Shown here: piece after piece, positions 35,426-44,639 of the stretch | Position numbering within the stretch: the first letter of the stretch is position 1 | Layout of the letters: each line of letters starts with the position of its first letter | Program-made: the position numbers and the translations under genes | Source of the DNA: Bradyrhizobium diazoefficiens | GTDB lineage: Bacteria; Pseudomonadota; Alphaproteobacteria; Rhizobiales; Xanthobacteraceae | Direction: 5' to 3' | Length of the DNA stretch: 64,000 nt | Assembly (NCBI RefSeq): GCF_016612535.1 | Contig: NZ_JAENXS010000002.1 | Location: forward strand, 2,046,001 to 2,110,000 | Notes under the pieces: generated by a model | Databases searched by the model: none | Told to the model about the DNA's origin: nothing | Seen by the model: the letters and a program-made list of their open reading frames with translations, nothing else

Positions 35426-36434
35426 GCGCAGCTCCGACATTCATGCGAACAACCTGACAAAGATAATCGCGACCCTGTCGAAAGCTGGAAAGTGCCCTTT
35501 CGTCCAAGATGTAAGATCCGTCCACCACAGCAGGCGGGATGTCTTCTCGCGCAATTCTGGGAAATTTCTCATCCACCGCGTAGCAGTACAGAACCTCTTG
35601 GACAAAACAGGCCGAACTGTACAGCTGCCCATCAAGATCCAGGTATCCCGCGCGAAGAAGTTTGTTATCGAAGTCCGGAACTGCAGCCGGTGAAGCGTTA
35701 GCGATTTCTCGACGAATGCCTTCGATGTGGCCCGGCAGACTTATCCCGTCCTGTCCCTCACGGAAACGCACGCGGCTAATCGTAAGACTCGACAATCCAG
35801 TCATCTCAAGCTGGTCAAAGCGCGAAATATGAAGATGGGATCCGATGCCCAAGACGCTCTTGACCTCAACAGCCGCTCCGCCCGCCATGAAATCGTGTAT
35901 TCCGTCTATAGGTCCCTTCCAGGCTTCGACCGCGGTATTATATCCAGCCACCTCGGCGAAAAGCCGCAGCATCACAAGCTCACCGAGAAGTCCAATCCGT
36001 TCCTCTCGCGACAGGCCACCTTTTCGCACGCGAAGGCAGGCCTGCCACGCCTCCAGTCGCTTGGTCATGGCTGCAAAGGCTGCAACCGCCGTCACGACGG
36101 GTGACACAACCGCTACAAGGTCCGCACACAGCGCTTCAAATACGTCCTTGAGCTCCTGTCGTTCGAGCGTAACGGCGATACGGAAGACATTTTCCGCCGG
36201 GCGTCTATGCTCGGTCAGACTAAGGCCCTGAGTTTCGAAGCGCAGCCTTACGGAAGGCGCCGCGCTCATGGGTGCTTCGATCAGCAGCGTGATATGCCCA
36301 TCGGGTTCGCGAACGGCCGCCAGCAAGCGTACCGGTGCGTAAACCGAGAGAGCGACCCCGCGCCACTCATGACCACTCGGAGCCGTGCGCGCAGCTTCAT
36401 TCCACCTGGCGTTCAGTTCTGCAACAATATTCAT
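35418..36434 (-). CDS. PD-(D/E)XK motif protein (DUF4420)
   Basis: The 338-residue protein has the nuclease core GLLGELVMLRLF (E152), then GIHDFMAGGAAVEVKSV with D181 and E190-x-K192. This is the complete E-D-ExK arrangement of restriction-endonuclease folds. The N-terminal 130 residues and the C-terminal 130 residues are unassigned beta-rich and helical segments. It starts on an ATGA overlap with the Z1 gene and should be co-translated with it. In the defence system it is the likely DNA-cutting component. Confidence 0.85.
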   Translation of the reverse strand: MNIVAELNARWNEAARTAPSGHEWRGVALSVYAPVRLLAAVREPDGHITLLIEAPMSAAPSVRLRFETQGLSLTEHRRPAENVFRIAVTLERQELKDVFEALCADLVAVVSPVVTAVAAFAAMTKRLEAWQACLRVRKGGLSREERIGLLGELVMLRLFAEVAGYNTAVEAWKGPIDGIHDFMAGGAAVEVKSVLGIGSHLHISRFDQLEMTGLSSLTISRVRFREGQDGISLPGHIEGIRREIANASPAAVPDFDNKLLRAGYLDLDGQLYSSACFVQEVLYCYAVDEKFPRIAREDIPPAVVDGSYILDERALSSFRQGRDYLCQVVRMNVGAAHD

Positions 36435-39190
36435 GCCAGCAGCTGATACTGTCCGACGGTATTGAACCGGTATTTGACAGACTTGGCGCTTTTGGATTCA
36501 GGGAAACTTACTACGATTCCAAAGATAGGCACGTCTATTTCCGGGAGACCGGCGTTTTTAGGAGACAGAGGATAAAGAAGGAGAAGGCCACCTTTCGACC
36601 CTCTGCCGCGAACCTCTCGAATCGAAGGTCCGTCGGGAACAGTAGCTTCTGACTTGTTCTTTTCCAGGCGCTTCTTGTTTGTGAGTTCAAGAGCAAGCTG
36701 AAGCTCTTCCTTCGTAAGATCGAGGGCCTCGTCGGGAGGCGAGAGTACCGTTTTGATTACGTACCGCGGGTGCGTCGATACAGGCGCTCGTTCCACTGTT
36801 ACGAAGTCCCAGCCGTCTACGCTGAGGGTTTCACCTGCGCCCGGAAGCACTACAACGGTCCAGCTGACCAGCTCGTTAGACAGGAGCTGCGCTCGAATGT
36901 AATCGGCGAGACGACCACCGTTTACGTCACGTGAATCTTCGTGGAATTCCAGGCCGGCAAGAAACGATGCCACATCGGTACCGGCCACGCCTGAGAACGT
37001 TCTTCGCCCTCCGAACTTTCTGAGCGCATCTCCGCTCATCTTATTTCCCTCCGGGTCGGCCGCCCAACCCGCGCGATCAAGAAATGCCACAACCGAACGC
37101 GCATTTCTGCCGTTGGTGGCAGGGTCGTCAAAGAACACTGTCTGAATCTTTCCCTCTCCGGCAAAGGAAACCTGATACTCCTCCGAGTGATGCATCTTAT
37201 TCTGCGCAGTAACCAGCATGATCTCATGCGACTGGATTCGGAGACCATACGACTCCGGGGTCGAGCCGATCATCGCCATGTGATCCAGGCGATCACGTAG
37301 TTCCTCTGCGGCGTTGGCAACGTGCCGAAACCACAGTTCAAGCTCAGGAGTAAGATAGAGCCTGCAAAGATCAATGTAACCTGGTCGATACCCAAACCAA
37401 CGGCCCATCTGCATCAGACTGTCGTACATCTTTGAAGCACGCAGGAAATAGCTGACCGTTAGTCCCTCCAACGTGAGCCCTCTTGATAATTTATCGCCAC
37501 CTATGGCGATAATGCTTAGACCGACGTCAGAGTTGCCGTCGTAATCGATCGCATCTCGCATTTCGCTGTTCACGACCTGCGTTCGTATTTTGTCGGCAGC
37601 GTTCGCAAGTTCTTGCTCGATTTCTGCCCACGTAGTGATCGGAAGCGATCCGCCGACCGAAAGGGCTCGTACATCAGCCGATGTTTTCTCGAAGTCCTCG
37701 ATCCACAGAGTCCTCAATTGATCGAATAGTTGACGGCCACCCGTTCTGTACTTGAGAACACGCTTGACGCCGCTTACCCAACCATCGACCTGCGCAAATA
37801 CCCGCTGGTGCACATCTTTAAAACGCGAGACATGTATCAGCATTGAATTGTGAGACTTCGACTGACCTCTGGCCGAGCGGGCAGCGCAGGCGAGAATGAA
37901 CGCCAGAATTGCTTTCTCCAATGAGGGAGGAAGACCAGAATCACTGTCGTAGGTCGGAACAGCTATCTTCTTATGACCCGGCTCAAGCCACTTTTCTTCG
38001 TCCTGATCTACATGTCGGACGCAATCGATCGTCTCCAACTCTTCTTTGGCCCCGTCGAGCCCAAATACCAGACCTGGGCCGACATAATTAGATGGAGTCG
38101 GAAGGTTGACAATAAAGCTTCTCGGAAACAGATCATCGCCAAACCCGTCAGCAGCAGCGGCGTCATGAATCAATACATTTGCGAACGGGGTCGCCGTGTA
38201 AGCAACGTAAGCACGTCGCGAAAAGGCCACGAGAAGGCGGCGGATCTGACCATTGATCTTTTTGGGCTCGTAGTCGGGATCGGGCAGTCCGTTCGCGTCA
38301 AACTCCTGCTCTCCAGTATCGACGGACGCCTGGTCAGCTTCATCATCGATAATTAAAAGGGGCCGTGAATCTGTATCGCCGCGCCGCTTGAGAACCTCAC
38401 TCACCCAAGTGTTCAGATTCTGCAGAATTCGCGCATTTTTCTTTACGACCAGAAGGACCGGCCGCTGCTGAACTCCCATTCCCAGATTATCAGCAAAAGC
38501 CCGGTTGAAATCACCGTTGACGACTTGGGTCGTGGCGTGTTCCGCATGAATGCTGCCGTCGAAATCGCCTACTCCAATAACCCGGTATGCCTGCCCGCCG
38601 CTCGCTGGCGTAGTGTCGTATCCCAGCACATCTCGATCCAGACGACGCTGCGTTTGCTGCCGCAAAGCGTTGTGCATTCCGGCCAGCACGACGATGAGCT
38701 TAAATCCGGCGTCAGCGGCCTTATTTGCCAGGGCTGCATAATTGGCGGTCTTACCGGACTGCACGTGACCGACAACTAAACCTCTTCGGTCCCAGCTGCC
38801 TTCACGGTTCGGATCCTCGAGCTGTTCCATAACCAGATCGGTGGTGGCGTCGATGGAATCTATCGCCGCGGGCGCCCAACCTTGATCGTGTTTCAGATAC
38901 TCAATGTATCTATTGAAGAATCGACGACCTGCCTTCCGATCGCCGAAGTACCAAGGCACGTGACCTCTGTTATCCACAAGCAGAGTGGCGCTGCCCACTT
39001 TTATGACGAGCTTGGTCTCGAGATCGGCAACGATCTTTGCAGTCTCATCATCCGGCCAGCTCTGTGACAGCAGCTTCATGCAGTCTTGAACGGCAGTCCG
39101 AATCTGATCAGCACCAATGGCGTTTGCGGCATGCCGCTGGCGCAGCGTCACCAGAGCCATGGAGGCAACCGTCTGCTCAATCGGCGTCAT
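36431..39190 (-). CDS. Z1-domain helicase-like ATPase
   Basis: The 919-residue protein has Walker A GHVQSGKT at 141-148, a DEAD-like Walker B LLIIDDEAD at 278-286, and the motif AYTATPFANVLI typical of superfamily 2. The Z1 domain proper follows with GGDKLSRGLTLEGLTVSYFL, then MYDSLMQMGRWFGYRPGY. It should translocate on or remodel DNA for the nuclease subunits. It overlaps the upstream ATPase gene by four bases (ATGA) and the downstream DUF4420 gene likewise, so the three are tightly coupled. Confidence 0.92.
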   Translation of the reverse strand: MTPIEQTVASMALVTLRQRHAANAIGADQIRTAVQDCMKLLSQSWPDDETAKIVADLETKLVIKVGSATLLVDNRGHVPWYFGDRKAGRRFFNRYIEYLKHDQGWAPAAIDSIDATTDLVMEQLEDPNREGSWDRRGLVVGHVQSGKTANYAALANKAADAGFKLIVVLAGMHNALRQQTQRRLDRDVLGYDTTPASGGQAYRVIGVGDFDGSIHAEHATTQVVNGDFNRAFADNLGMGVQQRPVLLVVKKNARILQNLNTWVSEVLKRRGDTDSRPLLIIDDEADQASVDTGEQEFDANGLPDPDYEPKKINGQIRRLLVAFSRRAYVAYTATPFANVLIHDAAAADGFGDDLFPRSFIVNLPTPSNYVGPGLVFGLDGAKEELETIDCVRHVDQDEEKWLEPGHKKIAVPTYDSDSGLPPSLEKAILAFILACAARSARGQSKSHNSMLIHVSRFKDVHQRVFAQVDGWVSGVKRVLKYRTGGRQLFDQLRTLWIEDFEKTSADVRALSVGGSLPITTWAEIEQELANAADKIRTQVVNSEMRDAIDYDGNSDVGLSIIAIGGDKLSRGLTLEGLTVSYFLRASKMYDSLMQMGRWFGYRPGYIDLCRLYLTPELELWFRHVANAAEELRDRLDHMAMIGSTPESYGLRIQSHEIMLVTAQNKMHHSEEYQVSFAGEGKIQTVFFDDPATNGRNARSVVAFLDRAGWAADPEGNKMSGDALRKFGGRRTFSGVAGTDVASFLAGLEFHEDSRDVNGGRLADYIRAQLLSNELVSWTVVVLPGAGETLSVDGWDFVTVERAPVSTHPRYVIKTVLSPPDEALDLTKEELQLALELTNKKRLEKNKSEATVPDGPSIREVRGRGSKGGLLLLYPLSPKNAGLPEIDVPIFGIVVSFPESKSAKSVKYRFNTVGQYQLLA

Positions 39191-40704
39191 TCTCGCACCT
39201 CGCTCGACTTCTGAGTAAGTTGGGTTGCGAGATGTTCAACTTTGTTGAACGGGTCCATTGCAGAGACTCTCGCGGTCGCCTCGTGCAGTGTCATCCCAGC
39301 CTTTTCCATCAGTCGGGTCATGGACAGGGCTGCACTGAACAGCTCCTTTTTGTCTGTTTCTTCTTCGGCAGGAACGCCTTGTTCTGTTACGTCCAGCCAG
39401 ACCCGATCAACCGGCACGGTCCTCTCAATCAGATCAAGCAGGGATTCGAGAAGTTTGTAATTCCCGATGGAGAGACGCTCTTTCAAAAGCGCGATTAGCT
39501 CATGTTCTGGACGAATGACATAGCGTCGCTTCGATCCAGCTGGATTTATCTGCCAGACTCTTGATACCGCTCCTTCCGCCGTCCGCGGAGCGTACTGCCC
39601 TCGGTGAACGAAGACCTCTCGGGCCTTCCGCCGGATATCCTCGGCGAGTCCCTGCAGTCGCCTTCTGATAGCGTCGGGAGGGCGTGCTATGGCCTTGCGG
39701 ATATCAATGCGCCAGTCGTGGTCCGCACTGTTTGGGATGTCCACACGGATGCGCGCGAGCCTGCTGGATTCGTCGCGCGTCCAGGTCCGACTTCCGCCGA
39801 GACCAAGCCATCCTCCAGCAGAAAGCAGTCGCTTCTGGCGATAGACATAGAAACCCTGCTGAGCAGTCCAGCCTTCCGGGCCGCCTGCACTTTCGAATTC
39901 GTCCGAATTCCTGAAACGGTCACGGTGCGGAAGAACATACCCTCGCACCAAAACGCGACCTCCCGGACCTTGAATTGGCTGCTCGGGATTACGAATTGTC
40001 GCTTCATGCTTTTCGAGAAAGGGGTCCCAGCCATCAATTCGCTTGCCATTAATTCTGATCGACAGTCTGCGCGCATCTCCGGCAAGGAAACGGTGAAAAA
40101 CCATTCCAAGGTGACGATCTAAGCGCTCCAAATCGGCCATGAAGGCTGCATGATCGGGCCTGTCGACTTTACGGCCGAAGTCGATCTTCCTCCAAACGAT
40201 GAGCGTTCCACTAGCTGCCCGTTTCAGCGCTGGTAAAAGCTCACCATCAAATTCTTCATCTCCCTCGATCAAATTCCAGCCGCTTCCGGACGGACGAATG
40301 CGGTCGATATCCCAAGTGAACGCGGTAACCGGGTTCCTCGGTTTGGACTTGGATATTGCCGTGAGCTGCCGACATTGAGATAGCGAGGCCGTCTTCAGAC
40401 CCAGACCGAATCTGCCCAAATCACCTTCGCCTCGTTGGACGTCCGGCCCAACGCCACCAAAACGCATAGCTTCAACGAGTTGGGTTTCAGTCATCCCGTG
40501 GCCGTCGTCGAGAAGGCTCGCAACAGGATGACCGTCGTTCCAGTCCCAGTGAATCTCGATATTCGACGCGCCCGCTGAAATGGAATTATCCAGCAGATCC
40601 GCGACGGCCGTTTCCAGCGAGTAGCCCACTCCGCGGAGCGAAGCGACCAGCGCCGAAGCTGATGGAGGAACTGAACGTGTCGACAACCCTAAGCGCCCCC
40701 GCAT
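39187..40704 (-). CDS. GHKL (MutL/MORC-like) ATPase
   Basis: The 505-residue protein shows a GHKL ATP-binding fold: ETAVADLLDNSISAGA at 31-46 (Glu31, Asp39, Asn40), the DDGHG box at 66-70, and the GRFGLGLKTAS lid box at 97-107. The rest resembles the S5-like domain plus a unique C terminus. Prokaryotic MORC-like ATPases of this kind were described in restriction-like operons next to Z1 and nuclease genes. The protein may dimerise on ATP and clamp DNA. Start 40704 lacks a clear ribosome site. Confidence 0.88.
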   Translation of the reverse strand: MRGRLGLSTRSVPPSASALVASLRGVGYSLETAVADLLDNSISAGASNIEIHWDWNDGHPVASLLDDGHGMTETQLVEAMRFGGVGPDVQRGEGDLGRFGLGLKTASLSQCRQLTAISKSKPRNPVTAFTWDIDRIRPSGSGWNLIEGDEEFDGELLPALKRAASGTLIVWRKIDFGRKVDRPDHAAFMADLERLDRHLGMVFHRFLAGDARRLSIRINGKRIDGWDPFLEKHEATIRNPEQPIQGPGGRVLVRGYVLPHRDRFRNSDEFESAGGPEGWTAQQGFYVYRQKRLLSAGGWLGLGGSRTWTRDESSRLARIRVDIPNSADHDWRIDIRKAIARPPDAIRRRLQGLAEDIRRKAREVFVHRGQYAPRTAEGAVSRVWQINPAGSKRRYVIRPEHELIALLKERLSIGNYKLLESLLDLIERTVPVDRVWLDVTEQGVPAEEETDKKELFSAALSMTRLMEKAGMTLHEATARVSAMDPFNKVEHLATQLTQKSSEVRE

Positions 40705-40765
40705 AGACTCAGATTGAATAGCACCAACCGGGGGTTGAGAGTGGCATAATTTTCAGGATCTTTTG

Positions 40766-41200
40766 CTACTTTGGTTTGAGCGAGCGACTGGCACTTATTG
40801 CGCGGAGCAATCTATTGCGCACTTCATCAGGACGCCGCTTTGCAGCGCACTCCCACACGGTAAGAACTTTCCAGCCAGATTTTCTTAGAGCCCGGACGTT
40901 TTCGCGATCCCGCTCGACCGTGCGAGCAAACTTTTTCATCCAGAACTCATTGTTAGACACTGGATTTGTGGTGAACCGGCAGTTCTTGTGACGGTGCCAA
41001 AAGCATCCGTGCACGAAGATTGCAATCCTCAGGGAAGGCAGCACGAGATCAGGCTTACCCGGCAAATTCCTGACATTGGCCCTACAACGGCATCCCTCGG
41101 CACGAAGCAGCGACCGAACAACTTTCTCAGGATTGGTGTCCTTGCCGCGAATTCGCGACATATTGTAGCTGCGTTGCGCTGGGGTATGAACGTCCGGCAT
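40766..41200 (-). CDS. Very short patch repair endonuclease (Vsr)
   Basis: The 144-residue protein, counted from the ATG at 41200, follows the Vsr pattern: RSYNMSRIRGKDTNPEKVVR, then NLPGKPDLVLPSLRIAIFVH with Asp51, and HGCFWHRHKNC with His64, His69 and His71. The ending RDRENVRALRKSGWKVLTVWEC is also typical. It nicks beside T:G mismatches that arise when 5-methylcytosine deaminates, which fits the adjacent cytosine methyltransferase 64 bases upstream. An ATG at 41260 would add 20 residues not typical of the family. Confidence 0.92.
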   Translation of the reverse strand: MPDVHTPAQRSYNMSRIRGKDTNPEKVVRSLLRAEGCRCRANVRNLPGKPDLVLPSLRIAIFVHGCFWHRHKNCRFTTNPVSNNEFWMKKFARTVERDRENVRALRKSGWKVLTVWECAAKRRPDEVRNRLLRAISASRSLKPK

Positions 41201-41264
41201 TTGCAGATAATTTAGGTATACAGAGGCAGAAACGCCAATCCGTAGGCGATAACTCCCCAACGAA

Positions 41265-42926
41265 TCACCGCTCGCGGAACTGTTGTCCTGATAAGAACTC
41301 CGCGATCACGTCCGCCATTTGCAGCGCCAGAAACGGGGGGACGGCGTTTCCGACCTGATGATATTGCTGAGTGCGATTTCCGCAGAAGAAGTAGTTATCC
41401 GGAAACGTCTGAAGCCGGGCCGCCTCCCTGACAGTCAAGCTGCGGCACTGAAACGGATCGGGATGAATAAAATAGTGTCCGTCTTTTGCGATATGAGAAG
41501 TTATCGTTGACGATGGCCGGCTCCACATCTGGACCTTGAATCGATCGACGAACATGCCTCCCGCCCTCCCGCGGCCAGATCGATAGCCGCCAACATTACG
41601 GTGTTTGGGCAGCAGAAACCGCGGCCAGTCGGGCAGCCTAGGACTGTGTTCCATACGAGACGCGCTGGCTGCCGCAAATAAATACCGCCCAAGATCGGAG
41701 TTCATGTGTGACCTGGATTCGTGCTGGAGAATTCCGCCCAGCCTGCGGTCCGTCAACCAGCGATGCAATGCCGTGCTGGTTTCGACCTTCGGTATGGAGG
41801 CATCAAGGAATGGCAGTCCGCGAGAGGACCTGACCGTCTTTCTGCCTATTGCCTTCGTTATTACCTTCCTCACACCCTTATTGGCGACCTGAGTTCGCAA
41901 ACTACGGGGAAAACATTCTCGCAGCGCATCGAGCCAAGATTTTGCGCTATCCTGCTCTCTCGAAAGCCCGCTTCTCAGCGCCGGCATCCCGCGAATGACA
42001 TCGCGGACACGAACAGTGCCGTATTGCTTCAGTATCGCAGGTCTGCCTTGGATATCGTCTCGGACACCCAGCAAAACTACGCGGTGTCTCGACTGCGGGA
42101 CGCCATGTTTCTCGCATCTGATAAGGAACTCTGAGTCGGATACAGGATCCTTACTTGTCTCGACAGTGAACGAATACAGACGATACTTTTTCCTGCTGCC
42201 CCTTCTGAATTTTTCCAATTCCGGTAGCAGACGATCCTCCGCCAAAGCATCCCAAGGGGATGCAAGATCTCGCCGTATGCGCGAGAATACCAACTCTGAC
42301 ATGTCGCCCTTTGATATCTTGGACGACAATATCCCTTTGACATTCTCCATCACGAAAACTGCGGGTTGGTGCACTGCCACCACTCTCAGATATTCGAGAT
42401 AAAGCGTGTGACGAACATCCTTCGCGAATTTGGAAAGACGATCCAGCTTCAATGAATCAAGATCGCCACCTTTAGTCCGGCCGGCATGCCCAACACCTGT
42501 CATGCGCGCGCGTCCGACGAGAGAGTAGGCTTGACACGGTGGACCGCCGAGCAGGACCCAGTCCTGGACATGGCCCAACCTCTCTCTAATCCGCATATGC
42601 AGTTCAGCGGCAGGCACCTTTCCCAATTCGGCGTTCCAAACTTGACACGTCGCCTGGTGCCATTGCGGGAATCGATGAAGCTCTTCCTGTGAAACTTCTC
42701 CACGAACGAACTTGTAGTACGCGTCCGGAACGCGCCCCGGAGAAAACCGATGAAAAAAGCTGCGAAGCCGCAGCGTCTCACACGCGACAGGATCCTTCTC
42801 GATCGAAAGTACGCTCGAAAAGTCTACCTCGTGTCGCGTTGAATTTACCGAATGAAACCCCTCGCTAAGCCCGCCTGGGCCAGCAAAGATGTCAATGATG
42901 GGTATTGTTCTTGGACTTTCTGCCAT
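41265..42926 (-). CDS. DNA (cytosine-5) methyltransferase
   Basis: The 553-residue protein has the C5-methyltransferase motifs in order: FAGPGG (14-19), PPCQ with catalytic Cys131, ENV (194-196), QSRHRVVLLG, VREAARLQTFPDNYFF and QVGNAVPP. The long variable region between motifs VIII and IX (about 180 residues) holds the target recognition part. It is the first gene of the operon with Vsr, MutL-like ATPase, Z1, DUF4420 and AIPR, so it probably marks host DNA for that system. The recognition sequence cannot be read from the protein. Confidence 0.93.
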   Translation of the reverse strand: MAESPRTIPIIDIFAGPGGLSEGFHSVNSTRHEVDFSSVLSIEKDPVACETLRLRSFFHRFSPGRVPDAYYKFVRGEVSQEELHRFPQWHQATCQVWNAELGKVPAAELHMRIRERLGHVQDWVLLGGPPCQAYSLVGRARMTGVGHAGRTKGGDLDSLKLDRLSKFAKDVRHTLYLEYLRVVAVHQPAVFVMENVKGILSSKISKGDMSELVFSRIRRDLASPWDALAEDRLLPELEKFRRGSRKKYRLYSFTVETSKDPVSDSEFLIRCEKHGVPQSRHRVVLLGVRDDIQGRPAILKQYGTVRVRDVIRGMPALRSGLSREQDSAKSWLDALRECFPRSLRTQVANKGVRKVITKAIGRKTVRSSRGLPFLDASIPKVETSTALHRWLTDRRLGGILQHESRSHMNSDLGRYLFAAASASRMEHSPRLPDWPRFLLPKHRNVGGYRSGRGRAGGMFVDRFKVQMWSRPSSTITSHIAKDGHYFIHPDPFQCRSLTVREAARLQTFPDNYFFCGNRTQQYHQVGNAVPPFLALQMADVIAEFLSGQQFRER

Positions 42927-43150
42927 TGGTCCGGAATTGACGGCGAACGAGCCGGCGTGGCGCGCGCGTCGCGTTTTTCCCTGGTTTGCGGCCCACTTGC
43001 AAGCTCAATTGCAGAAATTTCTCCGCTATGCCCTTGAAAGAGCAACAAGATTGCTCCGTTTTCTCTCGACTTCCTGCTCTCGGCAAGCCTTGGTTAGGCG
43101 CTAACGGCAGACCGGTCGCCGAAGCAGGCGCCGCGAATCAAGAGGCACAC

Positions 43151-43537
43151 ATGTCGCGCAAACGGCCGGTGGACGTCACCAGAACGGATGCTGAGAGAGA
43201 GGGCGACGCCAATTCGACGAGGAAGGTCAACCAACGAACGGAGATAGCTGCCGTTCGCTATTCTGGAACAGGGATTGCACTTCTCGAAGACCGGACCGGG
43301 GTGATGTTCTTGTGCATCAATAACACCGCTTATGAGGTGGCAACATTCGAGCATGCTTCCCGGATGTTCTGTGCTGCACGGGATAAATTCGGTGAAGGTG
43401 CCAGCAATACGCCGGCACCGTTTATAGTTGACCATACTGGATCTGTTGTAGCTCACGTTTCGTACAATGGCCGGGTATGGCCGGCTGCTCATTGGACAGA
43501 GTCTGCGAAGCCGCTCTACGACAACAGGAGCGCCTAA
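43151..43537 (+). CDS. Hypothetical protein (128 aa)
   Basis: The start at 43151 (MSRKRPVDVTRTDAEREGD) gives a protein with a charged N terminus and a compact alpha/beta part (IAAVRYSGTGIALLEDRTGVMFLCIN, then APFIVDHTGSVVAHVSY). The ribosome site is weak. It overlaps the next start by one base (TAATG), so the pair is co-translated. It is divergent from the methyltransferase operon and upstream of the nuclease-ATPase pair. No family recognised. Confidence 0.5.
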   Translation: MSRKRPVDVTRTDAEREGDANSTRKVNQRTEIAAVRYSGTGIALLEDRTGVMFLCINNTAYEVATFEHASRMFCAARDKFGEGASNTPAPFIVDHTGSVVAHVSYNGRVWPAAHWTESAKPLYDNRSA

Positions 43538-43812
43538 TGCCGCATCGCGTTCAAGCAATCAAAGCATTGCGTGCCAAGTTGAAGACCAGCGCGGTGGTCA
43601 ATGTAAGCCCTCCGCTTCTAAGCGAAGGTGAAACCTACCTGATAGAATTGGTGGCCAGCCAAGAGCTCATGAACGCCAAGTTACTCAGAATCGTTGACGA
43701 CGCGCCGCTTGGCCGCGGCTTCAGTTTTCAGCTATCACACCGACGAATTTTCATTTACGAGCAGGATTTGCGTGCCGGACCGGGCGGCATGCTGCTGGCG
43801 ATGTCAGCTTAG
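43537..43812 (+). CDS. Hypothetical protein (91 aa)
   Basis: It begins on the TAATG overlap, with AGGAG eight bases upstream. It reads MPHRVQAIKALRAKLKTSAV, followed by a segment with alternating hydrophobic residues (TYLIELVASQELMNAKLLRIV) and a basic-to-Gly-rich end. No family is recognised, and its role can only be guessed from neighbours. Confidence 0.5.
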   Translation: MPHRVQAIKALRAKLKTSAVVNVSPPLLSEGETYLIELVASQELMNAKLLRIVDDAPLGRGFSFQLSHRRIFIYEQDLRAGPGGMLLAMSA

Positions 43813-44144
43813 GCCGATCTGCCCACAACACGTATCAGCGCATCGCCTGGTTTCGCTGATTCGCGTGTTATGGAATTCTATCAAGAGCTGGGCCTTGCTG
43901 GTGCCCAGGAAAGGATTGCGAAAGACGGCCCATCCGCCGTTGATTTTACTGTATAATTTCGCTTCTGCCCAGAGAGTGTTACACAGTGAAGTTCCTTTGG
44001 TTCGCACGGACTGAACTTAGGATGCATCCAAGTTATCCTAAAGGCTTGTTGCCGTTATCCATTTGAAGACGAACAACCCTTGGCGCGGCTCGGGCTGCAA
44101 AGTAGCATCAGCCGGGGAGCAAAACCTTGGGCAGTGGGGAAGGT
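43813..44144. other. Intergenic region upstream of the DUF4297-type gene
   Basis: No gene is visible. A TATAAT hexamer at 43952-43957 in AT-rich sequence (TTTTACTGTATAATTTC) could be a promoter -10 box, but no good -35 box lies 17 bases upstream. Confidence 0.3.
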
Positions 44145-44606
44145 ATGACGCTAGCGACAGCGCTTGTTACAGCAAGGCCGCGCGAGAAGTCGGGACCCCG
44201 AACAGGCGCAAGGTATGCGTTTCAGGTGCACGTATGTTTAGCCAAAGTCCTAGAGTGGCATGCAGCGGGCTCCGATTATCGTGCCGTATTTGATCATTTC
44301 GACGACCTCGCGATTCTCACCGGCCCCGATGATCCCGATAAGATCGCGTTCTTCCAGATCAAGGGCAAGCAGTCGAAGCCATGGACCGCTGCCAACCTCG
44401 CCAAGAAGGAAGGCGAGAGCCCCGGCACGCCGGTTGGCAAGATGTATCATCACACTACCATTTTCGGATCGGCCGTTACGCGCTGCACATTCCTAACGAA
44501 CGCAATTTTCAGCTTCACGCTGGCGGATGGCACCAAGACTAGCAGCGACCATCGGAACATTGCGCATGCGAGCCTTGGTCCCAAGGACAGCGAAGTGATT
44601 GCTAAG
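44145..44606 (+). pseudogene. DUF4297-type dsDNA nuclease gene, 5' part (cut by IS66)
   Basis: GGGGAAGG precedes the ATG at 44145. The 154 residues before the insertion read TGARYAFQVHVCLAKVLEWH, then YRAVFDHFDDLAILTG and DKIAFFQIKGKQ. This is the N-terminal nuclease domain of DUF4297/Cap4-type proteins, with D53/D54 and Q71-x-K73 as PD-(D/E)XK-like residues. The frame is interrupted at 44606 by the IS66 element; the truncated reading would end at 44621. Joining 44606 to 47180 restores the frame, giving a 360-residue protein. The gene was whole before the insertion and is now inactive unless the element excises. Confidence 0.8.
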
Positions 44607-44639
44607 GTAAGCATTCGGTGAGAACCGCGGCAGGACCAC

